DNA from: Heliopora coerulea
Taxonomy: Eukaryota; Cnidaria; Anthozoa; Scleralcyonacea; Helioporidae
Assembly (NCBI GenBank): GCA_030142905.1
Contig: JASJOG010000024.1
Location: 757,001 to 821,000, forward strand
DNA length: 64,000 bases
Reading direction: 5' to 3'
Shown: positions 34,001 to 49,000 of the stretch, piece by piece
Position numbering within the stretch: position 1 is the first letter of the stretch
Layout of the letters: every line of letters starts with the position of its first letter
Notes under the pieces: model-generated
What the model saw: only the letters and a program-made list of their open reading frames with translations
Told to the model about the DNA's origin: nothing
Database searches by the model: none
Translations under genes and position numbers: made by a program

Positions 34001-37000
34001 TCGATTGCACTACCAGAAAAACCTCACCAACCACACTCTTTCACGTATCCAGAGAGAGAACTTAGAAGCTTTCAGCCCTCCTTGGCCTACCTACTTACGA
34101 AATGCTTCCTCCGCCCTTGATTTTCCATAAATGCAAACGTTTTAAGGCAGTATTCTGCAAAAACGGGAGAACGGTGTACTGACGTTTGGAGCGAAAGCCC
34201 TCCATCATAGTAAAATGTAAGGTAAAATTAAAAACAATGAATATTTGTTCGAAAATGATGGGAGAAAAATGTAACTACTCATATGAGCGAAAGGTCAACA
34301 AAGTGATAATGAAAACTAAGAGTCACTCACTATTCTCATCACCGACCAGTAAACTGACACTGGGAGAGTGTAGTGAATATTTAAACAGGACTTGAGATAA
34401 AAATGTGTGAGAAGGTGGGGGGAAAAGGAAAGGAAAGACGTTGGTTAAGCCCATGAGGTTGAATAGTGCCACGTCTGAAAACGAGGCGCCTTTCTTGTCG
34501 CTTACGGCTATCGTTACCTCCTGAGACTGGTGCGATTGCAGAGACTTTTGCGTCTGGAACCGAATAGTTAAGGCTGTTGAAATGTCAGGCTACGGCTTTG
34601 CCAACATCATTGTTCCTTAACCAGTTAACATGTCGAGGAAACGTCGTCCAGTTTCATCGACAGACAACATACAACATTTATCGTAACACATGTAGTAAAT
34701 GACATTGGTGAAAGTGGAGTGTCGATCAGCCTACCAATTTATATTTTCTTTAATACTGGATAGAGAATTTCTTCCTCCGCTTACTCTTCAAAGCCTTATT
34801 TCATGATAAATCTGGCTCCTCTGATACTAAGAATATTTTCGAAGAAAGTTAACTCCAGAAAAATCTTTCAGATATCCACCTGAAGGCCAAGTTTTTCAGT
34901 TATTCTTTTACTCCCACCAAGATCACTCATTGCATCCTATGCAACCCGTGTGCCCATTCATCCATCCGTCCATCCGTCCGTCTATGCGTTCGTTCATTAA
35001 TTCAATAAATACAATCATTGACAGATTTGTTGAAAGGAAACGGACATACAAGTCACTATCTCCCCCCTCCCCCTCATCAATGCTGTACTCCAAGAAAAGG
35101 ATGTTCGCTTACTCTCTAGCGAATCGCTCACCATATTCGTCAACAAGAAAACAACATTAAAAGGGAGAGCGGGCTTCAAATTCATCATGCTTATCTTTTA
35201 AGATTACAAGGAAACTTTTTGACGAGTTCCAACTAAATTTGTCAATGATCGTGATTGAAGTAAGTTAAAATAAATAAGTTATTAAAAAACTATGTAAACA
35301 AGTGAATAATTAAATTGGCGGACAAGTAAATAAGTAATAGAGTAAGTAAACAAATAAGTATACAAGAAAATAAGCGAACAAGTGAAAAAGAGGATTGTAA
35401 GTGAACTATTAAATAAGTAAATAAGTCAAAAAGTCATAAAAGGAAGTAAAGAAATAAATTCGTGAACAACTGAATAAGTAAAAAAGCATTAAAAGTAAAA
35501 GAAGGAAAACAAGAAAGAAAAGACAAAAAGAAAATAAACAACTAAACAACTGTACTAGTAAAAAACAAATAAATATACAATTCAAAAATAATTTAACACG
35601 ATGTAACAATAAAAACAAAAAAAAAAACGAAAGCATTGATAAAGTGCGATAATTTCACCAATCTACTAAACTTGCTTTAACATTTCCTTCAGACTAAATC
35701 GACTGTTACTTTCGTAAATTTTTAATTGGCTACCGCGAAGATCAGCCTCTCATTCTCCTTTTTACAGGCGAATTATCCTCCAACCAATCACACTGCAACA
35801 ACGTGTTCCTTGATTCGATTCGTGTTAAAGATATAGCTTAAAAAGGTACTGTATTTTTCCAAATAAACGCCTCTACTCAAATGGACGCCTCCCTAAACTT
35901 GTGAATTTTTAATAAACGCCCCTCCCGAACAAACGCCTCTTCTGGAATAAACGCCCCCCAAACAAGTACAAAGAAAAGTTTTTGAAGGATGAACTCACGG
36001 ATGAAGACTAGATTCCAAGTAAACATACACTGTCCGATATCGTGATGTTGTATGTTATTGTTGCAAAGCTTATGTTATGTATATCAGCTTACATAAATAG
36101 TTACTCAGACAGCTTACTTATATAAAGCTTATGTAACGTATAAGAAAATACACTATAGTATACGTAGTGATGTGTCACGTTTTATCAATAGAAGTAATAA
36201 CAGTTAGTAGAATTTTCCTTGCTAGTACGTCCCCGTCCTTGGAGAATATACGCCTCTCCCGAATAATCGCCCCTAAAAAAAGTGCGAAATTTTAATAAAC
36301 GTCCAAAAACTTTGACCAGCCGACAACTTCAAAAATTATAAGAGAAAGCAAATTCCGATAACGAAGGCCATCTTTCAACTTAAGATTTAAGTTAACAAAA
36401 GATGAAAACTGTGAAATGGCGATATTTCGATTTTATTGCAAAATCATCTTCAGACCAAGTGAACTAACATAAGAGAACCTAAGGTTTATATATACATGGG
36501 AAAAGTGATTACATCATTAATGAAGAATTGAGGGAACGCCTACTCTATTTACAAATGAGTAAATAGAGTAGGCGTTCCTTCAATTCTTCATTAATGATGT
36601 AATCACTTTTCTCATGTATATATAAACCTTAGGTTCTCTTATGTTAGTTCACTTGGTCTGAAGATGATTTTGCAATAAAATCGAAATATCACCATTTCAC
36701 AGTTTTCATCTTTTGTTAACTTAAATCTTAAGTTGAAAGATGGCCTTCGTTTTCGGAATTTGCTTTCTCTTATATTTAATAAACGTCCAAGGCGTTTATT
36801 CGTAAAAAACACAGTATACTAGCTTTGGTATACGTCTTACTTGCTTTAGCGCCATTTTGTAATCTTCTGTATCACACGGTAGAAAACCGGGGTCTGTTTT
36901 ACAAGCCGAGTACAATGACAACCACATCACGCAGTTCAAGAGAAGAAATACAAGATGGACATATTTCATCTCATCAAATGTTTCTGGAACGACCTAAAAA

Positions 37001-40000
37001 TCAAATTTGTAGGTCGCAAAGATGAATATAGTTATTTGCTCAGTAATACTCTCAATCTACGGTAAAGTTAAAGCATCAGAAAAAATGTGCAGTTACATAC
37101 ACAAGACCCAGTCAGTTCAATATGGCGACAATATAACATATTAATTCTAATTTTCACTCAGAAAATGAACTCCAGATTTACCATGTATAACCATTGTTTT
37201 CCAGGGAAAAAAACTTGGCCTTATTGAGCCATTCGCCGCTGCTGGATATTAATCCCTCATTAGCAGAAACTTACAAGTTACTAGTAGTCTAATGCAAATG
37301 CTGCATCTGATTGGCTACGCTACACAACATCTAGTTGTCGATAGACATCGAGTAGACGACGGTATTGGAATAAAGCCGAGTTTCATGGCCAAAAGAAATG
37401 GTTATACCACGTTTTTCGCGATAAATTTGAAAAACTGACTGATATTAACTAGTTTCTACTAAAACAATCAGATTATTCGCTCTCAGTTTCCAAGATACGA
37501 TAGTTGCATCATCTGATAGAAATCTCGAGCTCATTATCTATTAACGTTAATAGGATATCAAGAAGGTTCTACTATTGAAAAGTTTACAGTCTTTGACAAG
37601 TTTACAAGAACTAAGCAGGCAAACCTTCTTTTATTAAATGTAGTTTTCAGAAAAATCATTTTCTTACATTACTCCGAGGTAGAATGTTCGTCAGCTAATA
37701 ATCAACGGTAACGAAAAAGCTAACGGCCGCATTTAAACCACAATGCTTTGCAATTTTAAAATTAGCCGTAACAACAACTGAAGAATGTTTAACATTTTAC
37801 CAAGAATTAAGTGGGTGAGAGCGTTCTTTCCAAACTTAGTCTTTCAATTATCCCACCTTTATATATTAGCGCAGAAAATGATGGTTAGATGTACAAGTCA
37901 TATTTTTCAACAAGGTCAATTGACTGGATCTTGCTGAGGCCGAAAGAGGGATTGTTGAAATGTCGAGTACATTGTTAACTACATTGTCTAACCTCGGCAA
38001 ACCCCATCGGAAGAAACAGAAATTGTTTGTTTTATTCGAATCATTAGCCAGCTACGACAACATTAATATGCCCCAGACTTACATTTTTATTTTGTTGAAT
38101 TAAGAGCGTTTTCTGGCGTTTCTGGGTTTTCAAAATTTTCCCAAGTAACCTTGGTCCTGATCCCTTCAGTCAGGCCTCTCATTGATCTTTCAAGGTCCTT
38201 GTCGCGACGCATTCCTCAAGACCCTGTACCCATTGTGTTCTATTGAAACTATGACCATGGTAGCCCTAATGGTCACCCTCCCCACCAGTCATATATTTCT
38301 TGCCGATAATGAACTTTTAATAAGGTTAAGTTGGTCGGACTGGACAAGTGCTTCGACCATATGACTTCTGGGGCACTCTCCCGACCGCAGAGCCCTTGTC
38401 ACTTTAAGCCTTTCAATCTTTAAGAAATCACGAGGAAAAACGCATGGTCAGCACTGAAATCATGTGCAGACTAGTGCCTGTGTCCAAGCACGGAGCTCGG
38501 GTGCTACTCTTTCATCTAGTGTGCGTAATCAGGCACTGCGATTGGGGCCGAATCAGGAAAAATGCTGCATTCACATTAGTACTCGTGCCTAAGTACCGTG
38601 CCACGGTATTTAATCTAAACAAGGACTAGGTAAAGGCTCACTGTCCAAAAGTAACCAAGCAGGTCAGGGTTAAAGCTTTTGGTTGTTTTTATATTTTTCT
38701 GGTTTGCTTAATCTTCCAGATTAGTGTAGTGAAAAAGATTGTTGGTAGAGGTGGTAACTGTTGTCATGAAAGCCTCAGTGGAGGTCATTGTAGCATGTAA
38801 TGGTCATATCAACAATAACAGGTCTACAACAAGGACAGCATATTCACAAAAATAGACCTTTTTTGTGAACATAACCTATCGATTACGTAACTAAAAACTT
38901 AATAGGCGAAGCTGACCAATACTCTTTCTTTAACTGTGAAGACTATGAGTCAAGAAAATCTCCAGCTGATTCGCACATTCTTCGCAGAATAAAATTTGTT
39001 CTGTGGCTTAACTCCACAGCTTTATGAAGGAATTAGCAATCTTATCTACAAATTACTGTTTAGACCGAACAATTATTTCGCAAATGTGCGAGAATACAAA
39101 AATACAATATATATTGACCTGAAAATTATACCTCTAAATAAAGTTAACTCATACCGTATAAAAATACACCGGATAGCCAAATAATATAATGTTAGCTAAC
39201 ACGAAGATAACAGGTCCTTTTGATCTGCCGGGTGGTCCAAACACTATATCTCTAAATGAAAATAAAAATAAGCAATTTGTTTTTAATTCCTTCTAAAAGT
39301 TACTTAACCGCAAATCATTCTATAATTTGTTCTCAGAAACACGTCTACGTTGACATGTACACGTGTATCATCATGGCGTAATTTGTTACATCACTTTGGG
39401 TCAATGACAAAGATCAAAAGAAAAGTTAATTTAAACATTAGTGGTCAGGAACCGAGGAGAAGTAGAGGCGGGACTTAAGCCCTCTTTTCTACCTGACAAT
39501 AAAAACAAACGGAGATTTCAAGACAGCTTTCGCTAGTTTACTTTTCTATACCCAAAATATGATAAAAGCAGTCTTGTTTCTCATAAAAAGCTAGCATTTT
39601 AGCCCTGAGTAGTTCTTGATTCTTACATCAAAATAAACCGTCATTTTTTCAACCACTCAAAGTTTGTAATTTGACCTGTTCGTCGACTTTTGTAGACTTA
39701 AATTTATAATTTTTCAGGGAAAGTTGGAATTCTGATCCCCCTAATTGGCCCACTGATGTGCTTTAGAAAAGTAAATATTAAGGCTCTTCTTGTGTACAAA
39801 TGTCTGCCACTCTTGGACTAGTCCGGTGATTCAAATACGGACCAGACCATTAGTTCATTTCTAGCATGAGGCTGAGATAGTATAAACTGAAGATACCTTT
39901 TACAATTTCAAAGACCTTTGTGGTTTGCACTCGGCTAACATCAAAACCTAAAAAGTCGAGTCTGGATAAAATTCTGACTCTCCAAAAAACTGAACTTCAG

Positions 40001-43000
40001 ATATTCATGCCTTGAAGTGAAATTGCAATTTAGAATTTCACAAATCCACACAGCCGGACAAAAAATCTTGTCTGGAGAGTAAGAAAGAGTAAAATAGCAA
40101 GTCCGTCCAAGGTAAGGATAGGGTTGATCTACCACTTTACGAATGCCCGAGTTTCTAGTGAATCACGGGTGCATCCACTACTTCAGGGTGTAAACGGAAC
40201 AAACTACAGAACCTTTTTTACAAAATTTTCCTACTGAATCAACCCGTCATAGACTAAGAATTCGACATCAGAAAAATACTCGATTAAAAACAAATTTACG
40301 AAGGAAATAAAATATCAGTTGAATTGGAAAGGACCGTAATAGCGAAGCACATTCAGTTCATACATTCCATTCATAATATCGGACGTGAAAAGCGTTCCAC
40401 AGTGAGTCAGTAAGAACTTCTCGCCTTTAAAAATTGCAAGTTCAAACTTTGAGTCGCAGCTAAAACTCAGGCAACGTAATGGCTAAGCCAAGAGTTTACA
40501 ATTCCAAAACTAATCGAGAAAATGAGCCACCTGATCAGGCAACAGTTTTCTTACTGCTTTGTCACTCTCCTGGTAGTTCCCAATACATCAAAAATTAACG
40601 AACGCCAAGTCATTTCGAGAAATAATTTTCCTACCTTAACGTAAATCTTATAAATCTGTTTTGCTTTCGGTAGAGAAAAGTAACAATATCTTCATACTGT
40701 CGGCCCAAGGCTAACATCAGAGGTGTCTTGTCATTGTTGTCACGTTCATTAAGGGCAACGTCCTAAACATTTCAACAAAATTCGAAACAAAAATACAAAA
40801 AAATAATCAGTGTATAATTATTGCTACTGTAATTTATTATTGTAAATAATAGAATAAATAAGACCATTTCAATTATCACTCACTTATTGCTGTCAGTTGT
40901 AATAAACTGTAAACATATAAAACAATTATTAAAATCTTAGAATACTTGCAAGCATTCTTACTGTTTATTTTACTCAACAAAAGGGAAAAGTTTTGCAGGG
41001 AATGGGTTACAGCAAAAACAATTAAGTCTCCACGCATGTAATATCACCATACCACTATGATTGATGATCTACGTATCTTACATTTCAACCGACAACTCGA
41101 CCGCCCAATCTAGCTAGAATACAGTCTTTTCATGTGAAAGTTCATAACCATTTCAAGCTTCCATGACCAGTTTGTGAAATCATAACAGTGGTAAACTACT
41201 GAGTTTCAAGGACTCAAATGCTCATCTTAAAATGTACATCAGGGAACTCATGTAAACGGGTGAAATCATTTACGAACGATCAATATGGATCAGAACTGTA
41301 ACGCCCTGATAACCATTAAACCACTCTAACTACTGAGCACAGATGTCGCTTAATAACATGGTCACCTCGAATTCTTTAGCCTGCCATTGACGGGTAAAGT
41401 GCCACTACAATGAAAAAATCGTTTTCCGGATTTTGATCTTATTTACAACACCTTTCAAACGAGAAAGATTCGCGTTCCTGGTTTGTTATTATCTCAAATA
41501 GTTTATTTTATGAAAATCTTTGAAAATATTGTAAAAGTTACTTTTCAAGTAGAACTAGTTTTCATAGTTCCTGTTCCATAGTTTGATGTAAGACGATCTC
41601 CAGTTTCATCTCGAATGAACTACCTGTCAACTTCCTAAGACTTTTGGTTCCACGGTTTTGTGCATGTTCCAAAAAAAAATAATGCAGAAAAATTTAACAG
41701 TCGTTTCTTACATTTCAAAATAGTTTTCGCTTGGCTTGCAATAACACGTTGCATTAAGGCCAAACTGAGTAAGAAACTATGCAAGCGCATCTTTAGAAAA
41801 TTGAAGACTAAATATTGGTTCTAGCTCCTCACAAAAGCAGCACTTTCTGATCCACGTACCACCTGACAAATTAAAATAATCGCAGTGTGCCCGTTCCTAG
41901 TCCCGAGAGTTTGGAACGTAGCTACTTATAGCTCCTTCACAGCACCGTTAGAATCATCCATCAGGTAGTACAATTGATTCTTAGCTTCACACTTTCTCCA
42001 TAGCCCATTCTTAGATCCACCTACATACGTAAGTGTTCAGCTTCACATATGATCTCTACATATCCTCAATTAGTTTTGCCTACCATGGAAACCAGATGTT
42101 CCACGGCTTGAAGGTTTCCGCTAAGGCATGCTAAATGAATAGGAGCCTATAAGTAAACAATACAAACTTTAAATTAAATTATATTTGCAACTTTAAAATT
42201 TTATCAAATTATAACATAAATAAAATTAAGCAGTTAATATCATGCAACACGTCGTGCACGTTGTGAAAACCAGAAACAGAAACGGGAACTGTGTGGGGAA
42301 TAGCAAATATTCAGTTCTTATAATTCATTACGAATCACCGTCGACAGGCAATACCCAACAATAGATGAAAGCTTGCGCTGAATTAAGAAAACTACGATGC
42401 GTTCTCAGTGAAACTCATCACGCTTTAGCCTCGCCAAAAACGAGCTAAACATGTTGTCGAAGTGGCATTAAACTTGACCTCTTAATCTAAGACCTTCACC
42501 AGCAGATCTGGCGGTTTTTCCAATGCATTAGCAGCAGTCGTTTAATCACTTTTACTTGACAATTCTCTTTCAAAGAACGTAGGTTGTAATGGCATTAAAG
42601 AGCTCGTAGAGTTATGTTGAATTTTTAAAAAGTACAGTTTCATTTCCCTTTCCCTCAGCAGTTCTTACACCGGGGACGTCATTTTATGGTATATGGTACC
42701 TTTCTTAACACCTTCGACTTGTTCTTCGCTTCATTCTCCTCACAGTTTTCTTGCTGAAATTCCGCTCGCGACTAGGTTACTTAGATGTCGCTACTCTCTT
42801 ATCGAGAACAATCGCTTAAATTTCATTCTTTTTAACTTCTAAATCAATATCTAAACCATTTCAATAATAGATAAATGACCGGAATCCAGAAAAAAAAAAG
42901 CATTCTAGTACAAAAATGCTTGTGAAAAGTCACTGTTTGCTCCAAGCCACTAAATCAGATAAATTAAATCTTATTCGCCGCCAGCTATTAACAGGGATGA

Positions 43001-46000
43001 TCTTTAGTGAGCTTGGCTGAGGACAGCGAGAAATAAACCAAAATTTTAGAATTTAACAGAAACTGCGGACAACTAACATCGTACCAGATACTTTATTTTA
43101 AGTTTATCGATGATCTCTAAATAGCTTGAACGTTTTAAAAGAGGTTCTGTGCTAGGGTTTAACTTTAAGTCCTGGGCTAACGAGGAACAATGTTGCGGGA
43201 ACATTTGAGATTTTCGATGTTTCCTCAAATGTTTCCCCGTTTGCCTACCCATGGAAACATCGTTGTGGAAGCAACGTTTGCTTCCTGGGAAGCAAAAAAT
43301 GTTTCTCAGTGAATTCAGAAACATTTCTGCTTCCAGCCTCGATTTTCGTTTCGGAAACATTGTTTCTTCGTTTCCCTACCCAATAACCAGTATTGCCTAT
43401 TGCCCAACGTCATACGAGTGAACGTTTTAAAATCCAAAATGGCGAACGCCTAATTTACACTCTTCGTAAATGTTTCTCACCAAACGTTTCCTGGTTTAGC
43501 CATGTTAGAGAAACATTGCAGGGAAACAATGTTTCCGCAAAAATGTTTCCTCGTTTGCCAACGCCTCAAACTCAAGTTGTATGCAGAACGAGGACGGCGT
43601 TGGAATTACTTTTTGGAATAAATACTACTCATTCCCTTGTTTCGGGTAGATAATTTTACTGTAGGAACGACGTCGTTGACGTTCCCGTTGTTTTTGTGAA
43701 AGGTCCCTATTCTGTGATATAGGAGCTCATAGGTCCAGTATCTAACGAGTCATTCCTAAAAAGCTAATTTCAAATTGTCAATTATTTTTATTTTATCGAG
43801 GGTAAATCTTAATTGTAACAATGCTCAAATCTTTTGTAACCTTTTCCCCATGTCTAATACACCATAATATTACTCACCTTCCCCACAAAGTCTGCAAAAT
43901 CTTAGTGTACTGTTATAACGCTGCCTCACAATATATCTTACGCGGTAGGCATGCTTTTGAACAAAGATAATTACTTAAATTTAGAAGCATGACAGACGTA
44001 GTCTGTGTACAAAATATAAATACCATCATCCTACGGCCTACTCCCGGCTTGGCCTTGTAGCTCAGTTGGTAGAGCGTCGGACTAGTAAAGCGAAGGTCGC
44101 GGGTTGGAATTCTAGCCGCGGTTATGTAGAGTTTTTCTCTGTTCACCCGGTATGGGTTAGTTCACTTGGTGTAGCGTTGATACATATGATTTTGTACGAT
44201 CTTAGAAAGACAACGATTTTAATTGTGGTGTATCAGACTTGACAAACAGGTTTAATTCAAATTAAAATACTCCTCTAGAGCCGTTTGTAAGATTATAAGG
44301 TTTACAACAGAATAGAAAAATCTTATATTACAGAAAAAGTGATAAAACTAACTCCTTTCAGGTAAGATAAATCCTTCATCATTTTACTCTGGCTAACAGC
44401 AGACGATTTTACTCGTTAGGGGGGATGTCCAGCACGGAAAGGTGTTATGACTGTCTCAATTAACTCCTTCCCGCAGGATTAGTCTTTTATTATTTTACTC
44501 TGGTTAATTGCAAGAGATTTTATCGACAGTGAGATATCCAGCGGGAAAACCAAAAGGACTAATGAAAAATCTGAAACTATAATCTAAAATTAAAACCTCA
44601 CTAATTTAATTGTAAAATACTTTTGAAACTACTCAGTTCTAAAAAGAATTTACGATCATTACTAAAACGTCAATAGTTTTACCAAATTAGCTATATTAAT
44701 TATTACTTTTTTATTAATGATAATTTTATTTATTATGAAGGCGTCGTATTTATAATTTTAAACATCAAAACAGCCTGATTTGATTTCCATCTCACTTCAA
44801 GTGTATTGCTATCCAATAAATTTAGCAATTCAGATGATCTGGTTCACAGCCAGAGCACGTCATTATTCCAGCAGCCTTGTTTCGTGTATCTTGTGTTTTG
44901 TCTTTCAGACCTATACAGTGAAGGCTTCACGCAGCAGTGTTGTAATGAGTTAAACGAAGGTCCATTCACAAGTCGAATTGTTTTAAGTGCCTGAAAGACT
45001 CGAGTTGAGTCAAGTCAGCGGGAGGGTTTCAGTTGAGTCGAGCTGAATCATACAATTTGATCAGGAGTTGAGTTCGGTTATAAAGTCACTATTTGTTACC
45101 GTGAAAGTAGAAAAGACAGTAAAAACGAGTAAAATCGTCTCGAATTAACCTGAGTAGAATCGTCTGGCGCTAGCCGGAGCAAAATAACAAATTCAGAAAT
45201 GATTTCCAAATCCTAAATTTTCAGTTTCATATGGGATACTATCTTACCTATATTTTGCTCATCGTATAGGGTTTCATGCACGATATTTTTATAAATGTCA
45301 ATTCCTACATTAACCAGATCAAGTTTCCAATATATGATTAATGCAGCATAATGAAGATTTATTTAAACAACATCTACTGTTTACCTGTCCCACCTTATCC
45401 TTCTGTTCTGGATTAAACCCCGAGTATAAAAATAACTGGACCAAATCACTAAATCCTATCAGATAGCAAATTCATGAACAATATTAGACATCACTGCACC
45501 TTACCTTATCAAAAATTATACATTATTTCCATTTAAATTAACATTCTTTAAAAAAAATATTGGATGTACACTTTCAATTTTCCGTGACGGTCTTGCAAAG
45601 GTATCTAAAAAGCCTCATTCCTTATAACTTAAATCCTTTACTGTGGTTGCTATTTGATATTTAGTATTTGCTGATCGACAAATCTCTACCAAAAATTGTG
45701 TTTTTTTCAAATTTCCCTCCCACAAGGATTGTGCCGAATATAGAATACCGGTATTCGGTATTTAGTATAATCTAGCGGTCCGTTGGTATTAGTATGTCGG
45801 GAAAACTCTACCGGGAATTTATGAGATAGAGTTGGGGTTCTTGCAAACCAGAAACTCGGCAAAAAGAGAGAGTCTCACGCATGTAAGCTTTGGTTTTGCA
45901 AGAATGAACACGGTTCTAGTGTAAAACATATAAAAACGTGAGCATCATCCGATATGGACATGTGGCTTCGTCTCCAGGTAAATACATTACACGCACACGA

Positions 46001-49000
46001 AGTAGTTTCCCGATTATTCTCATTAAATTATCCCTTGTTTCTTCATCTCCCCGGGGTGAAAATTTGCAAATAGCCGGTAATTTACTATCAAGTTAAAACC
46101 ATTATCCGGTAATTGTACGATCACGTTAAAACCAGTATCCGGCAATTTACAATCGAGTTAAAACCGGTATTCAGTAATTTACTATCAGGTTAAAGCCGGA
46201 ATCCGATAAAGCGGTATTCTTTACATAGATAGGGTAAATCACAATAAATAATAGGGGTGTAACGATTCATATACCTTTCGATTCGATTTCGATTATTGCT
46301 TTTCGATTTCGAATATTTCGATTCGATTATGCAAATGTTTCTAACTTCTTATCATACAAAAATTAAACAGCATGGGATTCAACAAAAACTCCTTTAATAG
46401 GATTCAAAGCTCAAAAATGCTTAACTTTTTACCAGGCAACATAAAATGGCGTACGAACTATGGTGTACAAACTCCTTAGCTCCTCAATCAATAACACCGA
46501 TTTTAAAGGTTTCTGAATTCTGATGTCATAAAATAAGAACTCATTTGAATAAACGATCGCTAAAAATTTGAAAACCAAGTGTCTTTATTTGTATTTAATA
46601 CTTTATAGACACCTTTCAAGGGCAACCTGGAGCAATTCAAATCGAACGGAAATCGAAATGTGGACCAAAAAATCGTGAATCGAACCGAATGGTCATAATC
46701 ACGATTAACCGAGAATTCGATCAATCCTAATAAATAATTGGGAAAATAATAATAAAAGCTGCAAAAACTAATAGCTTGTGTGTGGTAATTAGTAGAATAA
46801 TGAAAAACATATTTAGTCAGTAGCTGAGAAGCATTTGAATGGGAACAAGCGAAAAATCTTTACCTGTACTCTTATACATTCAATTAAACTTACCAGGTAG
46901 TAATCAAATACAAACCTGGATTAGCTAGCATACAGCATACCTTTAAAAGCAGCCCAATGAAGAGCAGTATCTCCTTCAACATCCACAGCATGGGTATTAG
47001 CTCCTTTACCAATGAGATAGCTAGCTACTGCTGATTTCCCATACTGGGCTGCAATGATGAGCGGTGTACAATTTTTCTTATCAGTTGAATCAATAGGAAC
47101 ACCATGCTGAAGCAGTAAATCAACAATAACAATATGACCCTCAACACATGCCCAGTGGATGGGACGAGGACCATAGCCATTGCCACTTTGTTCGTTCAAA
47201 GGTGTTCCATTGTCAATTAGATACTGTACGACTTTTGCGTGCCCTCCAAGGCAAGCCCAGTGCAAAGCAGTATGTCCACTGGAGTCATGTTGCTTTAAAA
47301 TTTGTTTTCCTTTGGAAGCAAGAACCAACTGACACATACGAACATCCCTTTGAAAATAAGACAGTCATAAACATATCTTTAAAATGTTGTAATAACGTAT
47401 GAAACTGCTACACAAGTAACATTATAATCCTATGCACATTAGAGTTCACTGACATATAGTAAACACTACACTTCAGTGAGTTCTAAGTAAAATCACTAAG
47501 TAAAACCAACCTATGAATCGTAAACTTTCTCAATATAAAATTTGATCTACAGAACGGAAATTACCAAACAACTCAAATGCCGAACAACAAGCCACAATAT
47601 GTCTGCAGCCACTTAATCCCCCCCCCCCTACTATCAAGCGATTTCTTTCCTTTACGTCTGACCGGCTAACGTTTGAGCCCATAGCACAGTTATGTGCAGA
47701 TGTCCTCAGGCTTCGCCACTTCAACTTAAAATTAACAAGTCGATCCATCACTACAAGTTAGACAACTCACGAAAAAGGGGAAAAGGAAACGTAACTTGGT
47801 TGAATCCCTCGTACGGCAAATACGTTAGAACATTGGACGCAATTTTCTGAAACTAGTTGATAAGCACTTGCCCAAATCGACAACTCTACACAAGATTTTC
47901 AACCGGAACACGATCAAAATTAGTTAGAACGACATAAATAACATGAGAAAAGCAACCACGAAACACAATTCAAAACGAACAATCGAATAGTGTAGTTAGG
48001 TTCTTAGATTAAAGCAAATCTTGGTATTGCTTCAAATGACATATTTAAAAAAATACTTATCGTGCAGATTAAAGTAAGTTATTTAAAAGTCATTTTTAAG
48101 TCTCATCATCGTGACCGTTAGGTGGACCTTTTGCGTTCTTACTTCTTTTTAAGGGTTTTAAAAGATACTAATATTTCTCAGGACTACTTTTTTCAACGCA
48201 ACGTTTTCTTTTTCAAGTTCCGAGTGTCTAGTTTAGTGACATGAACCAAAGAAACCTCATTCTTGTTTATTGTGAAAATGTTGAGATAACTACATGGCAC
48301 ATAGCGCTATTTGTGAGATACACCATGAAGTGTATTAACGGCGAAACTTTCCTTCCGTTGATTCGGGACTTAATTACAGCAGCACGAATCAATCAGAGCA
48401 TTCCTGATGATGACTGCAACGTATACGAAACGTCGATAATGTTTTCACTTGTCGGAGTTCCGTTGTTTTGTATTTTATTAAAATACTCATTGGTTTCCAA
48501 AAAATGCATTACTACATTAAGATTCTGACTTTTTTCCCCCCTATTACACTAGATTACAAATCACAGTTTGATGACTGTGCTAAGTTTAGATGCACTTCAT
48601 TACAACAAAGCTAAGCAAAAACAGATCTGGTCAATGACAATCAGTACAGGACTAATCATTTGATTCAACAAGCCTTTTGGTTCAAAAATAATGTTGCAGA
48701 ATCTTGTTTACCTTTCAAAGATTGAACTGCAGAAATTATCAGAGTATTTATTTTATTAAGAGTATAAAGGAGAACAGGCGCACTTTAGAATTTTTTTTTT
48801 CTAGTTAATTGCATGCAATTTTGCACCCCTCTGCCTTGATGGGTTATCTGCTAAATTGATTTAATCCATTAACCGACAAGGGCGTACCTTAGAATTTCAT
48901 TCTGGCAATTGCGAGATGATTTTATTAAGTAGAGTGGGGAGCCTGCCCTTTAATCCTTTACCGACCGATTATTTTTCACGTGTTTTGGGTCAATCTACTT

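Larger units (their letters stand above)
42147..45384. other. DHHC gene intron 3
   Basis: Holds a GTTTCC-rich repeat (43140-43570), a tRNA-like SINE head (44051-44124) and degenerate GACGATTTTACTC repeats (44380-44560, 45120-45190). The remaining DNA shows nothing I can name. Confidence 0.6.

Noticed and set aside
36825..37025. 66-codon plus frame
   Set aside because: It is the antisense shadow of DHHC gene exon 7, which has matching splice sites and the DPG motif.
43073..43360. 95-codon minus frame rich in Phe and Pro
   Set aside because: It lies in the GTTTCC repeat and reflects its sequence bias.
44051..44124. Candidate functional tRNA gene
   Set aside because: Promoter boxes are present but the acceptor and anticodon stems do not pair, and a SINE-like body follows.
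47530..47751. Minus frame just upstream of exon 2 as an alternative first exon of the DHHC gene
   Set aside because: Its only good donor (TTTG|GTAATT) is in phase 1 and would put exon 2 out of frame, whereas 58158-58046 fits in phase and completes the first ankyrin repeat.
48241..48528. 95-codon plus frame with a hydrophobic C-terminal part
   Set aside because: No recognised family, antisense in intron 1 and only one weak hydrophobic run; not enough to call.
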